Translations under genes and position numbers: made by a program
NCBI GenBank assembly: GCA_027618475.1
Contig: JAQCEJ010000043.1
Coordinates: forward strand, 1-42,027
Direction: 5' to 3'
Length of the DNA: 42,027 nucleotides
Source: Planctomycetota bacterium
Lineage (GTDB): Bacteria; Planctomycetota; Planctomycetia; Planctomycetales; Planctomycetaceae
Notes under the pieces: model-generated
Seen by the model: the letters and a program-made list of their open reading frames with translations, nothing else
The model's database searches: none
What the model was told of the DNA's origin: nothing
In this document: positions 26,801 through 34,621 of the stretch, piece by piece
Numbering within the stretch: the first letter of the stretch is position 1
How the letters are laid out: each line of letters starts with the position of its first letter

Positions 26801-27555
26801 ACCGAACGCCGGCCGTACCAATCGCTGTATCGCCAGACGTCCATCCAGTGGCGTCCCCACCGTTCGCCGTATTGAGGACTGTCAAGCAGCCGATCGACAA
26901 GCTGTTCGTAAGCTTCGTCGCCCCGTTGTTCGTAATCCTTCAAAAACAAATGCAATTCTTCGCGTGTCGGCGGGATTCCGATCAAATCGATCGAGACTCG
27001 GCGCATCAATGTCGCCGGGTCGGAAAAGGGTGCAGGCGAGAGCCCCAGACGGTCGTGCCCGGCTGTGATGAAAAAATCGATCGGATTTCTGGCCCACGTC
27101 CTGTTTTTGATCGAAGGCACCGGTGGTCGCTGCGGCGGTTGAAATGACCAGTGTTCGCGTGGATCGGGTTCGGGTTCTTCTTCGGGGGGAGCCTCGGCTC
27201 CGGTATCGATCCAAAGGCGTATGATTTCAATCTGTTCGGCCGTCAGCGGTTTCCCTTCCGGAGGCATCCTTACCGATGCGTCCGGTTCGCTGATACGTTC
27301 GAAAATCAGACTTCCGGCGATGTCACCGGGAACGATCACGCTTCCACTGTCGCCTCCTTGTTGCATCAATCCAACGGTATCCAGCCGAAGATTGGCTTCC
27401 TGTTTGAGGGGTCCGTGACACGAGTAACACCGTTCTCTGAGAACGGGCTTGACGTGTTCAAGATACGCCGATGCATTGTTATCGTCGCCGGCAAGCAATA
27501 AATCGGCACAAAAAACACCGATACTGAAATACAGAATCCTCAGTGTGACGGTCAT
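23854..27555 (-). CDS. Planctomycete cytochrome/DUF1549/DUF1553 protein with inserted LamG domain
   Basis: This 1,233-residue secreted protein begins with a signal peptide (to about residue 22). The cytochrome-like PSCyt1 region has CYSCH at 43-47 and MPPEGKPLTAEQ near 97-108. DUF1549 spans roughly 155-360, with a second CxxCH motif (CCLCHDHKYDP) at 337-341. Residues 465-510 are coil-like. A LamG domain covers about 528-765 (GHWRFEGAEDELFLADASGRN at its start, GLLDEVRFWNRSLTSEEI at its end). A second Ala/Lys/Glu-rich coil spans about 785-910. DUF1553 spans about 915-1170 (RVAVNHIWMRHFG, APTHPELIDWLA, LIVTSSTYRLSS). Its extra LamG and coils make it longer than the copy at 39130. It heads a minus-strand unit with a DUF1501 gene and a LamG/propeller gene. 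Confidence 0.9.
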   Translation of the reverse strand: MTVTLRILYFSIGVFCADLLLAGDDNNASAYLEHVKPVLRERCYSCHGPLKQEANLRLDTVGLMQQGGDSGSVIVPGDIAGSLIFERISEPDASVRMPPEGKPLTAEQIEIIRLWIDTGAEAPPEEEPEPDPREHWSFQPPQRPPVPSIKNRTWARNPIDFFITAGHDRLGLSPAPFSDPATLMRRVSIDLIGIPPTREELHLFLKDYEQRGDEAYEQLVDRLLDSPQYGERWGRHWMDVWRYSDWYGRRSVDDVRNSAPHIWRWRDWIINSLNDDRSYADMLTMMLAADEIAGDDDAEVVANGFIVRNWYSLNYDTWMRDLVEHTGKAFLGVRLNCCLCHDHKYDPISQEDHFAFRAFFEPLEFRHDRVPGGEALPKYLRYTPSSGASLKPTPAGLARIYEETLDAKTFLYQGGDARDIVDDTSPIAPGVPSVFRGELGTIESVAIPPKSFYPGLKSFVREQETATAEQYLITAMSELPTIQAEYDASIPALQQAVDIATAKLVEVESTFSIQGESNAKVADIVKNLIGHWRFEGAEDELFLADASGRNHGLYRVTGTDPPVSAYQLPFIDDGMGTFFPSSPVGVGTETANRQAAHFHQHQNFSFVAAEPHVDFSANQFTFETLLHIAASSPNMNRTLAELPGSWVFLHRGLDDKSSELRLLYYNTNDEMREFVTGGEQPLLLTTGHDYYIGMVFSDLQVTLYVRDLSTSGELQSRMQERKAEDADFLALATPATDAPFRIGNSDGTGRHVGLLDEVRFWNRSLTSEEITVLSAMSNQRPEILAVKQELSAAILPRDALVAKLTSAEAKVVHAKAQLASIAARAAADEVRFLGVPGDVSDVSKQAFREEKGAVLAAAQFNLAQAQSELLSQKVKLTSDPKMQEAVTKAEKAVQAAQSSVNSAVAELEIESEGYSLFSPEYPHTSTGRRTALAKWIADASHPRTSRVAVNHIWMRHFGNALVEPVYDIGPSGRAPTHPELIDWLAVEFTDHNWSMKWLHRLIVTSSTYRLSSSVSSNDPALKAEIQRNQAVDKDNAYYWIAGTKRLEAEVVRDSLLHLAGELDTTMGGPELDNTKDLASRRRSLYFTLHPEDGGAMPFLSLFDPPDPQDCYRRSETLIPQQALGMINGELTQHCSRRLTSRLQSALTEKGKTDDIDFIMEAFLQILSRPPNDRERELCMDFLAQQANDVALAKTEGRLTAADAEQGPSSDTATRARESLIRTLFNHHEFITIH

Positions 27556-27924
27556 GGCAACCTGACTTCAAGGGAGGACAACAGGTGGGATTGTGGGCAG
27601 AAGGTATTGCTACCTCATTTTCGCCTATTGCACCCGTGATTTCAATTTCAATCTCCGAATGTCCTGATTTGAATCGAAATTAATTTCAGCTTGAAAACTA
27701 CAAGTTTCTCTGAACAGCAAGTTCTTAGGAACACTCCAACCGTTGTTCAAGCTGTCGACCGAACGATAAAAATCGTTCTCGTGGAGAGCGTCAGTCGGCT
27801 ACCATTCGATACATTGCAATTGAGCCAGCGGTGGCGATACAATCATCAACGAACATAAATATGTTTTCCAATCGGATAATGGGCTTCGAAAACTCCTCAT
27901 CGAAGTCTGGGAAAGGTGACTTAC
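27556..27924. promoter_or_regulatory. Divergent intergenic region with perfect hairpin
   Basis: These 369 bases lie between divergent genes and should contain both promoters; I see no credible gene. GAACGAT at 27761-27767 and ATCGTTC at 27772-27778 form a perfect seven-base inverted repeat around AAAA, a possible operator or hairpin. No run of T follows. On the plus strand AAAGGTG lies six bases before ATG 27925; on the minus strand CAGG lies just ahead of ATG 27555. Confidence 0.4.
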
Positions 27925-28983
27925 ATGATTCTCCACATCGAACGGTTGTTAGTCTGGGGTACGATGTTTTGTGTATTGAGCACATCCATGGCGGCTGAGC
28001 CGGTAACGCTGGAAAACCTCGTCGCTCCCGAAGCGAATCAAAAAGACGAGCCGGTTGCTGAGTCGTTTTCAATGGAAAAAGCTATACACTTTCTCGATTC
28101 CGCAGCACTCGACTGGCAGAAGCAACGAGGCTGTATGACGTGTCATACCAACTTCGCGTTTATGTATGCACGCCCAACGGTCGATGCAGACGCACCTGCT
28201 CATAAAACCGTTCGAGCGTTTGCTGAAGATCTCGTCAATACCCGCTGGAAAGAAAGCGGACCGCGCTGGCCTGCCGAGGTCGTCGCAGCAGCAGCGGCAC
28301 TGGCGTATAACGATTCGATCACGACAAACAAACTGCACGAGACCACACGGACTGCCCTTGATCGCATGTGGACGATCCAGCGAGAAGATGGCGGATTCGA
28401 TTGGCTGAAGTGCAGATGGCCTCCGATGGAAAATGACGATCATTACGGTGCAACGTTGGCGGCATTGGCTGTCGGTGTCGCTCCAGAGGGCTATCTTCAG
28501 ACAGAACAAGCGCAAAAAGGGATTGAAGGAATTCGCAAATACCTGAAAGCGAATCCTGCCCCGACGCTTCATCACGAATCTATGGTCTTGTGGGCCTCAG
28601 CGTACGTCGACGGTCTGCTGACAGATGATGAGCGTAAAGGGATCGTCAACAAACTATTCACCGCGCAACACGAAGATGGCGGCTGGTCAATTGCCGGAAT
28701 TTACCCGTGGGAGCGGGCCGATAAGACGCCCCAGGACACCGAAACCAGTGACGGATATGGAACGGGTTTCTCTATTTTCATTCTCCGCACCGCAGGTGTT
28801 CCGGCAGATGACGCCCGTCTCGCCAAAGGGATCGTCTGGCTGAAGTCGAACCAGCGGACAAGCGGCCGCTGGTTTACTCGTTCGCTATTCAAAGACAGCA
28901 AACATTTCATCAGCCATTGCGGTACCGCCTTCGCGGTCATGGCAATTCAATCGTGTGAAGCGGAACTGACGGCGGGAAAATAG
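27925..28983 (+). CDS. Secreted prenyltransferase/squalene-cyclase-like repeat protein with CxxCH motif
   Basis: This 352-residue protein has a signal peptide (MILHIERLLVWGTMFCVLSTSMAA). The mature part is an alpha/alpha-toroid of the terpenoid cyclase/prenyltransferase type, with QW-like repeats at QREDGGFDW (about 152), QHEDGGWSIAG (about 248) and KSNQRTSGRWF (about 307). It lacks the DxDD acid motif of squalene-hopene cyclases. A CMTCH motif at residues 70-74, in the sequence QRGCMTCHTNF, could bind heme covalently after export. ATG 27925 is preferred over GTG 27916 because AAAGGTG lies six bases upstream. It is the only gene of its transcript: a strong terminator follows at 29011. Cyclase activity is unlikely given the missing motif and the exported location; a binding or redox role is a guess. 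Confidence 0.82.
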   Translation: MILHIERLLVWGTMFCVLSTSMAAEPVTLENLVAPEANQKDEPVAESFSMEKAIHFLDSAALDWQKQRGCMTCHTNFAFMYARPTVDADAPAHKTVRAFAEDLVNTRWKESGPRWPAEVVAAAAALAYNDSITTNKLHETTRTALDRMWTIQREDGGFDWLKCRWPPMENDDHYGATLAALAVGVAPEGYLQTEQAQKGIEGIRKYLKANPAPTLHHESMVLWASAYVDGLLTDDERKGIVNKLFTAQHEDGGWSIAGIYPWERADKTPQDTETSDGYGTGFSIFILRTAGVPADDARLAKGIVWLKSNQRTSGRWFTRSLFKDSKHFISHCGTAFAVMAIQSCEAELTAGK

Positions 28984-29010
28984 TACTCCGCCTCATGTCG
29001 AATACAATTG

Positions 29011-29040
29011 GCCTCCGGTCGTTGACCGGAGGCTTTTTTT
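29011..29040 (+). terminator. Rho-independent terminator
   Basis: GCCTCCGGTC at 29011-29020 and GACCGGAGGC at 29024-29033 form a perfect ten-base GC-rich stem with a three-base loop GTT, followed directly by seven T at 29034-29040. It lies 28 bases after the stop of the toroid protein and separates it from the MFS gene. Confidence 0.95.
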
Positions 29041-29209
29041 GTGTTGCCTTCTCAACAACTCATCGGAAACCCCAGAATCAGCCTCATTTTGGCGAACTTT
29101 TCAATCCCACCTAAAGTCGATAAGATGATTATTGCTGATTGTCCGACCCGACTTATTTCCAGCGACAGAGACCGATATCGTCGATGGAATTGAATTTTTT
29201 TCCTACCTC

Positions 29210-30475
29210 ATGAACACCCCCGCCGTCGTTCCCAGCACGAGCGAAGGAACGATCTACAATCGAATTTTCTGGCTGGCATACCTCGCGAACCTTTCGCTAG
29301 TGACGGGAAACGCTCTCACCTTTCGCTTTGCCGAACTCGTCGCCTACCTGGGCGGAACAGAACGGATCGCGGGGCAACTTATCAGTGCCGGCGTTGCTGC
29401 GGCGATCGGCATCCGTCTGATCCTCGGTCAGGCCCTCGACCGTTACGGCGTACGCAAACTCTGGATCTTCGGCGGCGTGCAGGTGATTTGCGGCTCATTG
29501 ATTTTCATTTCCTGTCGCGACATTTCATGGCTACTCTATGCAGGACGCCTGATGTTCTCGTCGGGGATTGCCTGCGCGTTTACCTGCTCGATGGTGCACA
29601 TTCAAAATCAGGTACCGATCTATCGCCGCACAGAAGTTATTGCCAGTCTCGGCAGCAGCGGTTTTTTGGGGATGGTCATCGGGTCGCAGATCGGCGACGT
29701 CATCTTTCGCTCGTCGTTACAGCCTGAAGTGCAGTTTTATTATCTATTCGGCGGCACAGCGTGTCTGGCATTTTTATACATTGGTCTTGTCACCGCGATT
29801 ACGCACGGCACGAATCATATTCCCCCGCCGGAAACCCCTTCGTCGTGGAAACTGTTGACGCGTTACTGGCCCGGTTCGGTGATGTACGTTGCACTCATTA
29901 TGGGGATGAATCTCACTGTCCTGACGGTGTTTCTCACGCGGTTCGCGACTCAACACGGCATCAAAGGAATCGGCACATTTTTTGCCGGCTATGCTTCATT
30001 CGCTTTTGTGATGCGAATCGTAACGCGACACATGAGCCGTACATCCGGGCGGCATAAGATGATCTTACTCGGCCTGACGGGACTCTGTACGGGGCAGTTG
30101 ATGTTTCCCTTTGTCACGCAGGAGTGGCATTTTCTGTTTCCCGCCATTGCCAGTGGATTCGGTCATGCGTTGTTGTTTCCGGCAGTCGTATCACTCGGAA
30201 CCGCGAGTTTTCCGCTCGCGTATCGCGGCACGGGGACCACGCTGGTGCTCGGGTTTCTCGACGTCGGTTCAGCGCTATTTGCACCAATTCTTGGCGGTAT
30301 TATCGATTATTTTCATCCTCCAGGGTTCTCGCAAATGTTTCTATTTACCGCCGGTTTCACGTTGGCGGTCATTATCATCTATACGCTGACATCGGCCCGC
30401 ACGCCGGACAACGAACACCAGGACTTCGCCACAGAAAATAAATCTGTCGCTCCCGAATACAAGATATCGGTGTGA
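29210..30475 (+). CDS. Major facilitator superfamily transporter
   Basis: This 421-residue integral membrane protein shows about twelve hydrophobic helices, typical of an MFS carrier. A loop with GQALDRYGVRKLW between the second and third helices matches the family's conserved cytoplasmic loop pattern (G-x3-D-R-x-G-x-R/K). The later half carries a similar motif with MSRTSGRHKM. The ending is polar. The start is set at ATG 29210 (MNTPAVVPSTSEG); the frame is open upstream to a TTG at 29132, but the extra 26 residues look non-helical and have no ribosome site. No clear Shine-Dalgarno is seen at 29210 either. The substrate cannot be predicted. The gene converges on the heme protein gene with 65 bases between stops. 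Confidence 0.88.
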   Translation: MNTPAVVPSTSEGTIYNRIFWLAYLANLSLVTGNALTFRFAELVAYLGGTERIAGQLISAGVAAAIGIRLILGQALDRYGVRKLWIFGGVQVICGSLIFISCRDISWLLYAGRLMFSSGIACAFTCSMVHIQNQVPIYRRTEVIASLGSSGFLGMVIGSQIGDVIFRSSLQPEVQFYYLFGGTACLAFLYIGLVTAITHGTNHIPPPETPSSWKLLTRYWPGSVMYVALIMGMNLTVLTVFLTRFATQHGIKGIGTFFAGYASFAFVMRIVTRHMSRTSGRHKMILLGLTGLCTGQLMFPFVTQEWHFLFPAIASGFGHALLFPAVVSLGTASFPLAYRGTGTTLVLGFLDVGSALFAPILGGIIDYFHPPGFSQMFLFTAGFTLAVIIIYTLTSARTPDNEHQDFATENKSVAPEYKISV

Positions 30476-30540
30476 AGAAATTCCCGAGCCAGAGTGAACA
30501 GGGATGTCAGACTCTTTCAATTCCTCGATTCCGGATTCAT

Positions 30541-33500
30541 CTAGTTTCGATAGACAGGATGATTCTCGTCACCACCCGATTCGAGAAACGCGAGCAGGTT
30601 GTCGATTTCAACTTCCGAGAGCGTGTTGAGTAACCCCTGCGGCATCGGTGACGTAAGAGACGTCGCCTGGAATTCGATGTTCATTTCATCCACAAGCACG
30701 CGAACCTCGGGATGCAGTGGATTCGTGGCAATTTCGAGTTGTGTCCCGGATAGACCGACGACCTTTCCGACAATGATTTTGCCATCGAGAGTGACGATTT
30801 GCCTGTTCTGATATTTGTCGTCGATCACCTTCGAAGGAAGCACAATCGATTCGAGCAGCGCCAGCCGATTAAACCTCCGGCCGACATCCGTCAGATCGGG
30901 ACCGATTTGTGTCCCTTCCGATTTCATCCGATGGCATTTGATGCACAGCGATACCTTAAATAGCTCCTTCCCTTTCTCAAAACTCACGGCTGACTTTTTC
31001 TGCGACAAATTGACACTGAGTTCTTTCATCGTCCAATCTTTGACGAACGGCCGCTGCACGGTCTCTTCTTCGGTGACTTCGTTATCAGGTGCTTCCAGCC
31101 ACGACGCCCATCGTTCCCGTTCTTCTGGAGGCATCAAGGACTTTACGTCCTCGCGAATATAATTGACGTACGAGGTAATCGTCTGACCTCCTTGAAATCC
31201 ATCAGCGTGACGCAGCCAGGTGAGATACACTCGGCGGGTTTTGTCATCCCAACCGATTTTGTGATTCCGCAACAGATACAGCGTCATCAGTTTTTCTTCC
31301 TGCGAGCTATAGTCGTTGAGCGTCATTGTTGCTTTTTCAGCGACGGTGGGTGATTCGAGATGGACGAGCAGTTCGCAGAGCGATCGATGCACCGATGGAA
31401 TCGGTGAAGGAAAGAGTGGTTCGAGTTTTTGCAACACGTGCTCGCGTTCGGTTTCATCCGGATCTCCCATCCGCGAAAAACAAAGCGAGTAAGCACGTAA
31501 GGCGATCAATTGGACTTCCGGTTCCAGCGCCGCGATGTCGAATTCCTTCAAGCGGGAAACGATGGCTGAGCGATCCCTGGAGTTTCCACTACGGCAGAGG
31601 GCGAGCAATGCGGTGAACGCCGCCGTGGGATCGGTTTCTGCAAATGCCTTTGCTCGCCATGAACCGACCGGTTGGCGTTCGATGGCGATTCGCGCGGCAT
31701 GTCGCAACCAGGCATCGTCACTGCCTAGAAAACTCCACGCCCTTTCGATGGCTTCCGGATCGACACGAGCGTGAACCCCTTCCAGTATTCGTCGCGTTTG
31801 TCGAGCATGGGCAGTTGCCGCTTCGATATCCTTGTGCATCGCATGTTCCACGGACGTATGGTCGATGGGGATGCGTCGCATGGCATCAAAGTTGGGGGGA
31901 ATTTTCGACCGATTGTACTGCACGCGATACAAATTCGAATGCGTTCCTCGGCCGCCGGTGACGAAATAGAGATCGCCGTCGGGGCCGAAGTCGAGATCGG
32001 TGACGTTCAGCGGTCTCCCTTCAACGAGAATCTCGGCTCGGCCGTGATAACTGGAGCCGACCGGCGTGAGATGAATCACGAAAATCCGTCCGTAGGCCCA
32101 GTCGAGCGCGTAGAGTGCTTTCTTGTAAAGATCAGGAAACCGGCTGTGCGTGCCAAATCGCACTCCCGTGGGCGAACCTTTGCCAATGTTCAAAATCGCC
32201 GGCAGGCTGTCGGCTTGCCAGCTCGGAAACTTGCCCGTCCCCTGCCGCCAGCCGTAATCGACCCCCGAAACGACGTGATTGATGCGCGTCGGCCGATACC
32301 ACGGCGCTCCGGCGTCCCACTCCATGTCCGAATCGTACGTGAACATCTCGCCGTCGGCGTTAAAGTCCAAGCCGTAGGTGTTTCGGAAGCCCCCCGCGAC
32401 GAGATTCCACGCTTTTCCGTCGGCATCGGTCTGCACGATGTGCCCACCGGGAATGGTTGCTCCGGCGTTGAAGAGGTTTTTGTCCCATTCGCAGTTCATC
32501 AACCGGTCGACTTTGAAATTGAACAACGCCGAGCGGTCGCTGTTGTAATCTTCGGGCAAGAACACATCGTTGCCATGCACGAGATAAATCGCATCATCGG
32601 ACCCGCGCACGACGGCATTGCGTCCGTGCCCGACGTTGCCGCCGGTCTGCCGTAATAACTTCACATCGTCGAACCGATCGTCGCCATCGGTATCGGTGAG
32701 CCGGTAAAATCCTTTTGAGTTGTTGGCGTTGGTGAAGAGTCGCCCGTCGCGCCAGAGCAATCCTCTGCATTCTTCCAGCGTATCGTTAATGACCTTGACC
32801 TGTGCGTGCTCTTGAAAATCATCGTCGGCCGAGGGGGGAAACGTCATCCTCAGAATCCCTTTCCCCTCGCGGCCGATGAGCAAGCGGCCTTTGTCGTCGA
32901 ACTCCAGGCTGATCCACGAACCAAGATCGTCGTGTGACGAATAAAGCCGTTCGAGCGTAAAGTTCGGATGCACCAACGTCGCCCCGGCGTCGGCTTGTTG
33001 AGTGGCGAGTGCCTGCCGCCATTGGTCGTAATCGGCGAAATCTCCCTCCGGTTCCCCCCAAGGCGGAATGCCTTGCAGGCCGAGTGAAAACGCATTGTGC
33101 CATTGAGCGTCGTCAAAAGTGGGTGTCTGCCAGTTGGGCTCTTGTCGCATACTCGCGCGCCAACGATGATCGGTCACGAGCGTTTCGGCGATGCCATCTG
33201 CATATTTGACACGAAGGACGATTTGTATTCCCGCTGCTCCGCCGTGGTCGGTCGACTCGACTGCCAGCAGATGCCCACCGCTGTCAAGCATTTCCGTGAC
33301 GTCGATCCACTCACGGCGGTGGTCGTTCTTCACCTCACCGATCGGTTTGCCGTCGAGGTAGACCGTCATGGCCTCATCGACCAACCCTGACATCTCAGCC
33401 GATTCGATCTGCGGCCCGACGAAAAATTCGCGGCGAAAGTACGCCGTCCCAGGAGCAGCATGTTCCTTAACCCAGATCCATTCCGGCACCGGTCCCGGGG

Positions 33501-33570
33501 CTGCCGTTAAGATGTCCGAATGCATTATCCCGATGATTGAAAGCCAACCGGCAAGCAAGACATTCTTCAT
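30541..33570 (-). CDS. PVC-type heme-binding CxxCH protein with N-terminal beta-sandwich
   Basis: This 1,009-residue protein is exported through a signal peptide (to about residue 24). Residues 28-165 form a galactose-binding-like beta-sandwich (WIWVKEHAAPGTAYFRREFF). Residues 195-560 form a dehydrogenase-type beta-propeller (GSWISLEFDDKGRLLIGREG, YRLTDTDGDDRFDDVKLL). Residues 590-850 are helical HEAT-like repeats. The last 134 residues are the putative heme-binding domain with CIKCH at 876-880, GPDLTDVG after it, and Met976 in SPMPQG as a likely axial ligand. It is a distant paralogue of the protein at 6468-9530 but has the extra N-terminal sandwich, which may bind sugar. tyrA lies 46 bases upstream on the same strand, so read-through transcription is possible although the functions look unrelated. 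Confidence 0.88.
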   Translation of the reverse strand: MKNVLLAGWLSIIGIMHSDILTAAPGPVPEWIWVKEHAAPGTAYFRREFFVGPQIESAEMSGLVDEAMTVYLDGKPIGEVKNDHRREWIDVTEMLDSGGHLLAVESTDHGGAAGIQIVLRVKYADGIAETLVTDHRWRASMRQEPNWQTPTFDDAQWHNAFSLGLQGIPPWGEPEGDFADYDQWRQALATQQADAGATLVHPNFTLERLYSSHDDLGSWISLEFDDKGRLLIGREGKGILRMTFPPSADDDFQEHAQVKVINDTLEECRGLLWRDGRLFTNANNSKGFYRLTDTDGDDRFDDVKLLRQTGGNVGHGRNAVVRGSDDAIYLVHGNDVFLPEDYNSDRSALFNFKVDRLMNCEWDKNLFNAGATIPGGHIVQTDADGKAWNLVAGGFRNTYGLDFNADGEMFTYDSDMEWDAGAPWYRPTRINHVVSGVDYGWRQGTGKFPSWQADSLPAILNIGKGSPTGVRFGTHSRFPDLYKKALYALDWAYGRIFVIHLTPVGSSYHGRAEILVEGRPLNVTDLDFGPDGDLYFVTGGRGTHSNLYRVQYNRSKIPPNFDAMRRIPIDHTSVEHAMHKDIEAATAHARQTRRILEGVHARVDPEAIERAWSFLGSDDAWLRHAARIAIERQPVGSWRAKAFAETDPTAAFTALLALCRSGNSRDRSAIVSRLKEFDIAALEPEVQLIALRAYSLCFSRMGDPDETEREHVLQKLEPLFPSPIPSVHRSLCELLVHLESPTVAEKATMTLNDYSSQEEKLMTLYLLRNHKIGWDDKTRRVYLTWLRHADGFQGGQTITSYVNYIREDVKSLMPPEERERWASWLEAPDNEVTEEETVQRPFVKDWTMKELSVNLSQKKSAVSFEKGKELFKVSLCIKCHRMKSEGTQIGPDLTDVGRRFNRLALLESIVLPSKVIDDKYQNRQIVTLDGKIIVGKVVGLSGTQLEIATNPLHPEVRVLVDEMNIEFQATSLTSPMPQGLLNTLSEVEIDNLLAFLESGGDENHPVYRN

Positions 33571-33616
33571 CGAAAGCTCGATTTCCTGGTAATACTACGG
33601 CTCGGTTTCGACAACG

Positions 33617-34489
33617 TTACATGTCGTTTAATTCATCTCGTTTCAATTTCGCCATGGCCAGCAGGCTGGTGAGATCTTCGACACGGCCTCGTTCAATGGC
33701 GCGGCGAAATTCGCCAAGATGAGATTCGAAGCGTTTCAAACTTTCAAGCAGGCAGTCGGAGTTGTCGAGTAGAATGTCGGTCCAGATCGAAGGGTCGCCA
33801 GAAGCAACGCGCGTAGTATCGCGAAAACCGGTAGCCGCCCAGTCACGGTTCGAGGCGTTCAAACTCATGGCAAGCGTCGACGCAATAAGATGCGGGAGAT
33901 GGCTGATATCGGAGGCGATATGATCGTGCGTTTCGGCGGAAAGCAATTTAACCTTTGCACCGGCGGCTTCCCAGAATGAGGATAATCGTTGAGTCTGTTC
34001 TCCGACGTCGCCGCTGTTTGGATCGGGTGTGATCACGCATAACTTTCCGCGGAACAACTTTGCATTGGCATGTTCAAATCCCTGTTTTTCAGAGCCCGCA
34101 AGCGGATGCGATCCGATAAACGTCACCCCATCGGGGAGCTGACCGGAAACCGCGCGACAGAGCGGCGCTTTGACGCTGCCGACGTCGGTAATCAAAGTCC
34201 CCGGTCGACAATGCTCAGCCGCGTTGAGCACTCCTTTGGCAATTTTTTGCACGGGTGTACAAAAAACGATGATATTTGCTTGCCCCGCAACGGTCGCAAC
34301 GTCGGTTGCGTAATCGTCGATCAGACCTTTGGATTGAGCCACCTGTAAACGTTCAGCTATGCGACCTACACCGATGAGTTTCGCAACCCGCCCCGAACGT
34401 CGCAGTGCCAAAGCAAGCGATCCGCCGAGAAGTCCGACGCCGACGATCACAACATTACCGAACGAAGATGTTAGATCTGATCTGGTCAT
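33617..34489 (-). CDS. tyrA: Prephenate/arogenate dehydrogenase
   Basis: This 290-residue cytoplasmic enzyme oxidatively decarboxylates prephenate (or arogenate) in tyrosine synthesis. The Rossmann NAD(P) loop is GVGLLGGSLALALRRSG at about residues 17-33. DVGSVKAPL follows near 102. The substrate-binding block GSHPLAGSEKQGFEHA (127-142) contains the family histidine His128. DHIASDISHLPHLIAS marks the helical dimerisation domain. There is no chorismate mutase or ACT domain, so it is a stand-alone TyrA of normal length. ATG 34489 is preferred over an in-frame TTG nine bases upstream. Whether NAD or NADP and prephenate or arogenate are used cannot be decided here. It is divergent from the terC-like gene and upstream of a heme protein gene. 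Confidence 0.93.
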   Translation of the reverse strand: MTRSDLTSSFGNVVIVGVGLLGGSLALALRRSGRVAKLIGVGRIAERLQVAQSKGLIDDYATDVATVAGQANIIVFCTPVQKIAKGVLNAAEHCRPGTLITDVGSVKAPLCRAVSGQLPDGVTFIGSHPLAGSEKQGFEHANAKLFRGKLCVITPDPNSGDVGEQTQRLSSFWEAAGAKVKLLSAETHDHIASDISHLPHLIASTLAMSLNASNRDWAATGFRDTTRVASGDPSIWTDILLDNSDCLLESLKRFESHLGEFRRAIERGRVEDLTSLLAMAKLKRDELNDM

Positions 34490-34621
34490 AATCGACAATT
34501 GTAAGCCGTGTGAACATCAATTTCCAGAAGCAATACGGGCATTGGACAGTCTCAAACGCCGTCGCTACACTGAGCGTTTTGACTGAGAGACCAGTTTATA
34601 CCGTAAAAGGGTGTTTTGAAT

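Noticed and set aside
31771-32655. Long plus-strand frame of 294 codons
   Set aside because: It is antisense to the propeller part of the heme-binding protein and shows no recognisable motif or ribosome site.
34490-34621. Manganese riboswitch (yybP-ykoY) before the TerC gene
   Set aside because: TerC genes often carry one, but I could not find its conserved core or paired stems in this short gap.
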